Shown piece after piece: positions 6,120 through 9,281 of a stretch of DNA of 9,281 nt. The stretch comes from Candidatus Aenigmatarchaeota archaeon (lineage in GTDB: Archaea; Aenigmatarchaeota; Aenigmatarchaeia; PWEA01), in assembly GCA_003550625.1 (NCBI GenBank), contig PUKU01000065.1:1-9281 (forward strand), written 5' to 3'. The notes below the pieces were generated by a model. It was not told where the DNA came from. It worked only from the letters and a program-made list of their open reading frames with translations, and did no database searches. Within the stretch, counting starts at the first letter, position 1; every line of letters starts with the position of its first letter. The position numbers and the translations under genes were made by a program.

Positions 6120-7157
6120 ATGGGTAAAGAGATCAAGCCATCGGATCTAAGTTTAGGTAACTACGGTATGGGCATGGACCACGGAGTAGCTTCCAATATA
6201 TCAAGCTTACTGAGTACGTACAAACCCATGAGGAAAACCTTCTACTACGCATTGGATGAAAAAAGTTACAAGGACATACTCAAGAGGGCCACGGAAATAG
6301 ACTCGAGTATGGAAAGGGAACTCAAGACAACCGATCCATTTGGCCTAAGAAGAGCTTACGCCTTTCTCTCGGGACTTTTCAAACGTTACGAAGACCGTAC
6401 ATTTGCAATGATTCTTGGAGAAAGACCATATGAGAAGGGTGCACTGGCTAACACAGTCTGTGAATGCGGATTAAAAAACTTCGACGATAGACCAGAAGAT
6501 TTCAGAGATCTAATCAACGAAGAGTACGGAGAAGAAAGAAAGGCATCACATATAACAGTCGGTATGAAAAAGGGTGTGGATGAAAAAACTATAGAGGTAC
6601 TGGAAGAACCAGAGGTTAAGAAACTTCTGGATGATTACAAAAAGTATACACCAGCATCGGTACTTGATGTAAGGTTGTTTTCAGTAGACCCGGAACAGTC
6701 ACATGAAAATATAGAAAATATCAATAAACTAAACCAGGAGATGAAGGACGGAAATTACATCGTGGACCCAATGACAGAGGCTGCCCCTGATGTAATCAAA
6801 ATATTTTTTGAACTTGAACTAGAAGACACAGACAATCTTCTGAGGAACATGGACTCCATGAATAAGTATATGGGAAAGGTTGAGAGGTTTGTACAGGAGG
6901 AGACAGGAGAAAGGGCCGAGGAGGCTAATAAAAATACCGCGAAACTGCTTTCAGAGGAACTCGACTACTGTGACAGAAAGTTCATAACAAGAGCATCTTC
7001 AGCACTACCGGAACACATAGACAAGGTATCAGAGGAAATACACAGGGCCTACAGGTTACCAACACCCTATTCAGGCAGAGACGAACTACACGAAATGGAC
7101 TGGAGAGATGTTGTAGAAACCGTAGGAGAAGAGGTATACCATCCAAGGATAATATAG
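6120..7157 (+). CDS. Hypothetical acidic, mainly helical protein, 345 residues
   Basis: Not recognised. A soluble protein without membrane segments or a signal peptide, rich in Glu, Asp and Lys and probably mostly helical. Landmarks are an N-terminal GNYGMGMDHG (13-22), a YKPMRKTFYYALDEKSYKDIL stretch near 34-54, two nearby cysteines in NTVCECGLKNF (about 111-121), an isolated cysteine in LDYCDRKF, and an aromatic C-terminus ending EEVYHPRII. I see no Walker motif, HxH, DxD nuclease or helix-turn-helix pattern that would name it. The ATG at 6120 is supported by the TATA element at 6086-6097 at the leaderless distance. Its stop codon touches the stop codon of RNase HI on the other strand with no base between. 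It may work with the divergent gene at 6060; that is inference from the shared promoter. Confidence 0.78.
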   Translation: MGKEIKPSDLSLGNYGMGMDHGVASNISSLLSTYKPMRKTFYYALDEKSYKDILKRATEIDSSMERELKTTDPFGLRRAYAFLSGLFKRYEDRTFAMILGERPYEKGALANTVCECGLKNFDDRPEDFRDLINEEYGEERKASHITVGMKKGVDEKTIEVLEEPEVKKLLDDYKKYTPASVLDVRLFSVDPEQSHENIENINKLNQEMKDGNYIVDPMTEAAPDVIKIFFELELEDTDNLLRNMDSMNKYMGKVERFVQEETGERAEEANKNTAKLLSEELDYCDRKFITRASSALPEHIDKVSEEIHRAYRLPTPYSGRDELHEMDWRDVVETVGEEVYHPRII

Positions 7158-7571
7158 CTAGCTTCTGGAGTCCAGGCTCTTATTACAGAGTGAATCTGCC
7201 CGGGTTATCATCCTATGTTCTCTGTTTCTGTGGGAGAAACTCACGGAACCAAAGTTCTTGGTAAGTTCCTTGACTTTCTTGAAAAGGGGTCGTATATTAT
7301 CACTCCTTACCCTCCACTCGCCCTGAAGCTGCCTAACAAGTAGGTTGCTATCTGAGAAAACTTTTACTCTTCCGTTTGTGTAGTTCTTTGTCATCTCCAA
7401 AGCCTTTATTACAGCCATATACTCTGCACGGTTGTTGGTAGTCCTTCCCAAAAACTCAGCTCCCTCGTTGAGAACACTGCCGTCTTTCTTCGTTATAACA
7501 TAGGCCGCCGATGCTGGTCCTGGATTACCACGGGAAGCACCGTCCGTATAAATTTTCAACTCATCCAACAT
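7158..7571 (-). CDS. rnhA: Ribonuclease HI
   Basis: 137 residues, a complete compact RNase HI that cuts the RNA strand of RNA-DNA hybrids (R-loops, lagging-strand primers). The four metal-binding acidic residues are all present: D10 in IYTDGASRGNPGP, E50 in TTNNRAEYMAVIKALE, D74 in VKVFSDSNLLV, and D126 in TRADSLCNKSL. The GEWRVRSDNIRPLF segment (84-97) matches the archaeal/short bacterial subgroup, which lacks the basic protrusion of the E. coli enzyme. There is no N-terminal hybrid-binding domain. The ATG at 7571 overlaps the end of the flavodoxin-like gene by 11 bases, so translation is probably coupled. It is the last gene of the four-gene minus-strand operon, and its stop codon directly abuts that of the convergent gene ending at 7157. 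Confidence 0.95.
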   Translation of the reverse strand: MLDELKIYTDGASRGNPGPASAAYVITKKDGSVLNEGAEFLGRTTNNRAEYMAVIKALEMTKNYTNGRVKVFSDSNLLVRQLQGEWRVRSDNIRPLFKKVKELTKNFGSVSFSHRNREHRMITRADSLCNKSLDSRS

Positions 7572-8019
7572 TTTCCTTCAACTCATTTGCAAACTTCTTG
7601 GCTTCCTTTAAATCCTTTTCATCAGGCCTGTTTTTGTACATACCACCGATTAGTTTCAGTGGTCCGAATTCATCGTGTCCACGGCAGGTAAAGGAACCCA
7701 AAACTTCAAACCCACTTTCCCTTAGCCTCTCCGTCATCTTCTTCTCATAGTTGTTGAAAAAAGGCAATGGTCCCAGGCCGCTGGTAGAAAGTAAAAATGC
7801 ACGCTTCCCGTTGCCATCTGTATTATCCACAAACTCTTGAATTTCTTTATGGAAACTGCCGTAGTAAATACCAGCAGCAAACCCAACAAGATCATACCTC
7901 TCTATGTTGTCGACTTCACCTGGTTCCTTTACCTCACAACCAAGAACCTCGGCAACAACCTCTGCGACCTTTTTTGTGTTGTTCTTGTGAACCGACTTGC
8001 AGATTATAACAGAATCCAT
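7561..8019 (-). CDS. Flavodoxin-family protein
   Basis: 152 residues, the length of a short-chain flavodoxin domain. SVHKNNTKKVAE (9-20) corresponds to the FMN phosphate-binding loop (T/S-x-T-G-N-T in classical flavodoxins; here the glycine position is Asn). DLVGFAAGIYYGSFHKEIQEFV (43-64) fits the second FMN loop, and FLLSTSGLG (75-83) the third. The C-terminal pattern CRGHDEFGPLKLIGG followed by KNRPDEKDLKEAKKFANEL is typical of a flavodoxin-like family in archaea and anaerobes, often annotated as flavodoxin or NADPH-dependent reductase. It should bind FMN and carry electrons in the cytoplasm; the partner is unknown. GAGATGAT (8023-8030) upstream of the ATG sets the start and overlaps the stop of the agmatinase-like gene, nine bases away. 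Its place between agmatinase and RNase HI gives no clear functional link. Confidence 0.87.
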   Translation of the reverse strand: MDSVIICKSVHKNNTKKVAEVVAEVLGCEVKEPGEVDNIERYDLVGFAAGIYYGSFHKEIQEFVDNTDGNGKRAFLLSTSGLGPLPFFNNYEKKMTERLRESGFEVLGSFTCRGHDEFGPLKLIGGMYKNRPDEKDLKEAKKFANELKENVG

Positions 8020-8022
8020 TGA

Positions 8023-8030
8023 ATCATCTC
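8023..8030 (-). promoter_or_regulatory. Shine-Dalgarno site for the flavodoxin-like gene
   Basis: GAGATGAT on the minus strand is close to the GAGGTGAT consensus. It ends three bases before the ATG at 8019 and overlaps the stop codon of the upstream agmatinase-like gene. Confidence 0.6.
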
Positions 8031-8832
8031 AACAGAGGTTCGAAAGAGCACGAAGTACCGTCTTCGCAGCAAGATGTGCTGTCCTGTTGTTTAGCTCTTT
8101 GGAAGCTATCTCACATATGTCCATGCCTACAGCATCCTTCTCAAAGACAGTGTCTATTATATCGAAGACCTCAACCGGCTTTAACCCACCTTCTTCCGGA
8201 AATCCAACATGTGGAGCATACCTCGGATCGAAAACATCCATATCGACTGTAAGGTAAATAGGTCCATTGGTCTTCTTTATTTTATCCAGTGCTCTGTCCG
8301 TATCCATATACCCTTCACCCTCATCCTGTTCCTCCGTGTAGCTTCTAGGCCCAACCTGGATAAAGTCAACACCGTCGAGTTTGCTGACCCAGGTGTTATG
8401 TGCATGTTCGTTGCCCTGGTATTCCTCTGCCCGGTCAAGATGGGCATCAAGCTGAACAACGGTTTCTGGCTTCATCTTTTCGATTGCTGGTAGACTTATC
8501 AGATGTTCTCCGCCTAGAAAGACAGGAAAAACATCTTCTTTGGTCTGAAAAATAGATTCCATGGTATCCTTGAACCTTTCGGAAGTTATCCCATAGGAAC
8601 CAGGCACCCAGTCAAGGTCGCCCAGATCTGCTATCTTCAACTCCCTGAAGGGGTTCTTACCCTTCTGCGGGACGTAGCTGATCTTTGTCTTCATGGCCTC
8701 ACGTATAAGCGTAGGTCCGAAGCGCTGATTACCTTCAGCCAGGGCCGTCGAGTCAAATGGAACTCCCAGAAAACACACGTCCGCATCCTCGAGATCGTAG
8801 TTGTTTGTAAAGGAGTTACTTACGTAAAGCAT
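8029..8832 (-). CDS. speB: Agmatinase / arginase-family ureohydrolase
   Basis: Binuclear manganese ureohydrolase of about 267 residues. Numbered from the ATG at 8832: GVPFDSTA (23-30), GGEH with metal ligand H110, LDAHLD with ligands D129, H131 and D133, H145 in EHAHNTW, and TVDMDVFDP with ligands D197 and D199. The C-terminal DICEIASKELNNRTAHLAAK also matches the family. All six metal ligands are present, so the enzyme should be active. Agmatinase turns agmatine into putrescine and urea; arginase or another guanidino substrate cannot be excluded from sequence. The start at 8832 is preferred because GGGCTGAT lies just upstream and the N-terminus (ML.VSNSF) then aligns with archaeal agmatinases; ATG 8862 would add ten residues. 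It is the second gene of the operon led by the ribbon-helix-helix regulator. Confidence 0.92.
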   Translation of the reverse strand: MLYVSNSFTNNYDLEDADVCFLGVPFDSTALAEGNQRFGPTLIREAMKTKISYVPQKGKNPFRELKIADLGDLDWVPGSYGITSERFKDTMESIFQTKEDVFPVFLGGEHLISLPAIEKMKPETVVQLDAHLDRAEEYQGNEHAHNTWVSKLDGVDFIQVGPRSYTEEQDEGEGYMDTDRALDKIKKTNGPIYLTVDMDVFDPRYAPHVGFPEEGGLKPVEVFDIIDTVFEKDAVGMDICEIASKELNNRTAHLAAKTVLRALSNLC

Positions 8833-8835
8833 CTT

Positions 8836-8843
8836 ATCAGCCC
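8836..8843 (-). promoter_or_regulatory. Shine-Dalgarno site favouring the 8832 start of the agmatinase gene
   Basis: GGGCTGAT on the minus strand; GGG ends eight bases before the ATG at 8832, the same spacing as other internal genes here. The alternative ATG at 8862 has only a GGG 15 bases upstream. Confidence 0.5.
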
Positions 8844-8873
8844 ATAAAAGATTATAGCACATGCTTAATAACT

Positions 8874-9194
8874 TTACCCAGAATCAGAAGGACTGCGATC
8901 TTCCACATATTTGATTATACTATCCAGTGCCTCTTTTCTGTCCCTATCCATGTCGTCCATGGAACAGAATCCATCAGCCTCCACAACAACTTCGTAGTTT
9001 TCAGTCTTCAACTCTATTTTGTAAGACATTTCCCCGGACTCCTCGTCAGAAGGGTCACCGATAATATCCTTATACAGTCCTTCTCTGGTACACTGTCTGA
9101 TATACTCGCTTCTGTTCATCCCATGTTCATCTGCTTCTCTGTCTATCCTTTCAAGAAAATCATCCCCGAGACGGAGACTTATCTTTGAAGCCAT
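8874..9194 (-). CDS. Ribbon-helix-helix (CopG-like) DNA-binding protein
   Basis: 106 residues. The first 42 form a ribbon-helix-helix unit: a strand SKISLRLGD (3-11) that would insert into the DNA major groove as a dimer, helix one DFLERIDREADEHG (12-25), the turn MNRSEYI (26-32), and helix two SEYIRQCTREGLYKDI (29-44). An acidic linker follows (DPSDEESGE), then a second small domain (YKIELKTENYEVVVEADGF, then a helix to about 97), which may sense a ligand or mediate assembly. The ATG at 9194 is chosen over an upstream ATG at 9233 because it starts the domain correctly and has a TATA element exactly at the leaderless distance. It heads the agmatinase, flavodoxin, RNase HI operon, so autoregulation or control of those genes is likely but inferred. 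Confidence 0.88.
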   Translation of the reverse strand: MASKISLRLGDDFLERIDREADEHGMNRSEYIRQCTREGLYKDIIGDPSDEESGEMSYKIELKTENYEVVVEADGFCSMDDMDRDRKEALDSIIKYVEDRSPSDSG

Positions 9195-9216
9195 GAATAA
9201 ACAGTTGGCACTAAAG

Positions 9217-9224
9217 CTTAAATT
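9217..9224 (-). promoter_or_regulatory. TATA box of the RHH-agmatinase-flavodoxin-RNase HI operon
   Basis: AATTTAAG on the minus strand, centred about 27 bases before the ATG at 9194, fitting a leaderless transcript. It overlaps the imperfect palindrome TAAAGCTTAA (9212-9221), a possible operator for the encoded RHH protein. Confidence 0.55.
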
Positions 9225-9235
9225 CATTTGCACAA

Positions 9236-9250
9236 TAGAAAAATAAAAAT
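9236..9250 (-). terminator. T-rich transcription terminator
   Basis: Read on the minus strand this is ATTTTTATTTTTCTA, starting about 12 bases after a TAA stop at 9262-9264. Runs of T without a hairpin are the usual archaeal terminator. It would end a minus-strand unit entering from the right edge. Confidence 0.45.
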
Positions 9251-9261
9251 AGAGGGGAAGG

Positions 9262-9281
9262 TTACTTTTTGTCCTTCAAAA
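9262..9281 (-). CDS. Possible last codons of a gene beyond the right edge
   Basis: On the minus strand one frame reads L-K-D-K-K and then TAA at 9264-9262. A lysine-rich end followed by a T-rich terminator looks like the C-terminus of an upstream gene. With only five codons visible, it rests mainly on context. Confidence 0.3.

Noticed and set aside
7797..8493. Several plus-strand frames opposite the flavodoxin-like and agmatinase genes
   Set aside because: They are shadows of two well-supported minus-strand genes with complete motifs.
9195..9233. Upstream ATG extending the RHH protein by 13 residues
   Set aside because: The extension covers the TATA element, adds residues before the normal RHH strand, and conflicts with the leaderless start at 9194.
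1..9281. CRISPR array, insertion sequence, integrase, toxin-antitoxin or restriction genes
   Set aside because: No regularly spaced repeats, terminal inverted repeats, transposase motifs or nuclease motifs were seen. The RHH protein is followed by metabolic genes, not a toxin.

Overview
The window looks like a gene-dense stretch of an archaeal chromosome. Most information-processing genes recognised are of archaeal type: a TrmJ-like tRNA methyltransferase, an archaeal cytidylate kinase, a HemK2/Mtq2-type glutamine methyltransferase and a short RNase HI. First genes of transcription units have TATA boxes about 27 bases before their start codons (leaderless pattern), while internal genes have Shine-Dalgarno sites. 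The proteins are rich in Asp and Glu, AGA/AGG and ATA codons are common, and base composition is moderate. Together these suggest a salt-adapted, small-genome archaeon, perhaps of the nanohaloarchaeal/DPANN type. That assignment is an inference; no rRNA or marker gene here settles it.

Layout. Positions 1-569 (minus) hold the N-terminal 189 residues of TrmJ, running off the left edge. Divergent to it, 610-1296 (plus) encodes a membrane-anchored extracellular protein of unknown function. A minus-strand block follows, read right to left: cytidylate kinase (4062-3454), a small zinc-ribbon protein, a SpoIIM-like membrane protein, the HemK2-like methyltransferase, then a small three-helix membrane protein (1734-1312) that seems to have its own TATA box. 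A divergent promoter region at 4063-4169 also serves a plus-strand pair: a 62-residue zinc-ribbon protein and a 414-residue protein made of two degenerate ThyX-like halves, both with TTG starts. Next come two unrecognised genes, 5650-6060 (minus) and 6120-7157 (plus), diverging from one near-palindromic TATA box. The right part is a four-gene minus-strand operon led by a ribbon-helix-helix regulator (9194-8874), then an agmatinase-family ureohydrolase, a flavodoxin-fold protein and RNase HI (7571-7158). The last bases (9234-9281) look like the end of another minus-strand gene with a T-rich terminator.

No stretch over 300 bases lacks a gene; the longest gaps (about 107 and 59 bases) are promoter regions. 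I see no tRNA or rRNA gene, CRISPR array, insertion sequence or long repeat. The most unusual content is the tandem ThyX-like protein, whose two halves each lack key catalytic residues, and the orphan divergent pair sharing one TATA box. I found no clear evidence for a defence or mobile system.
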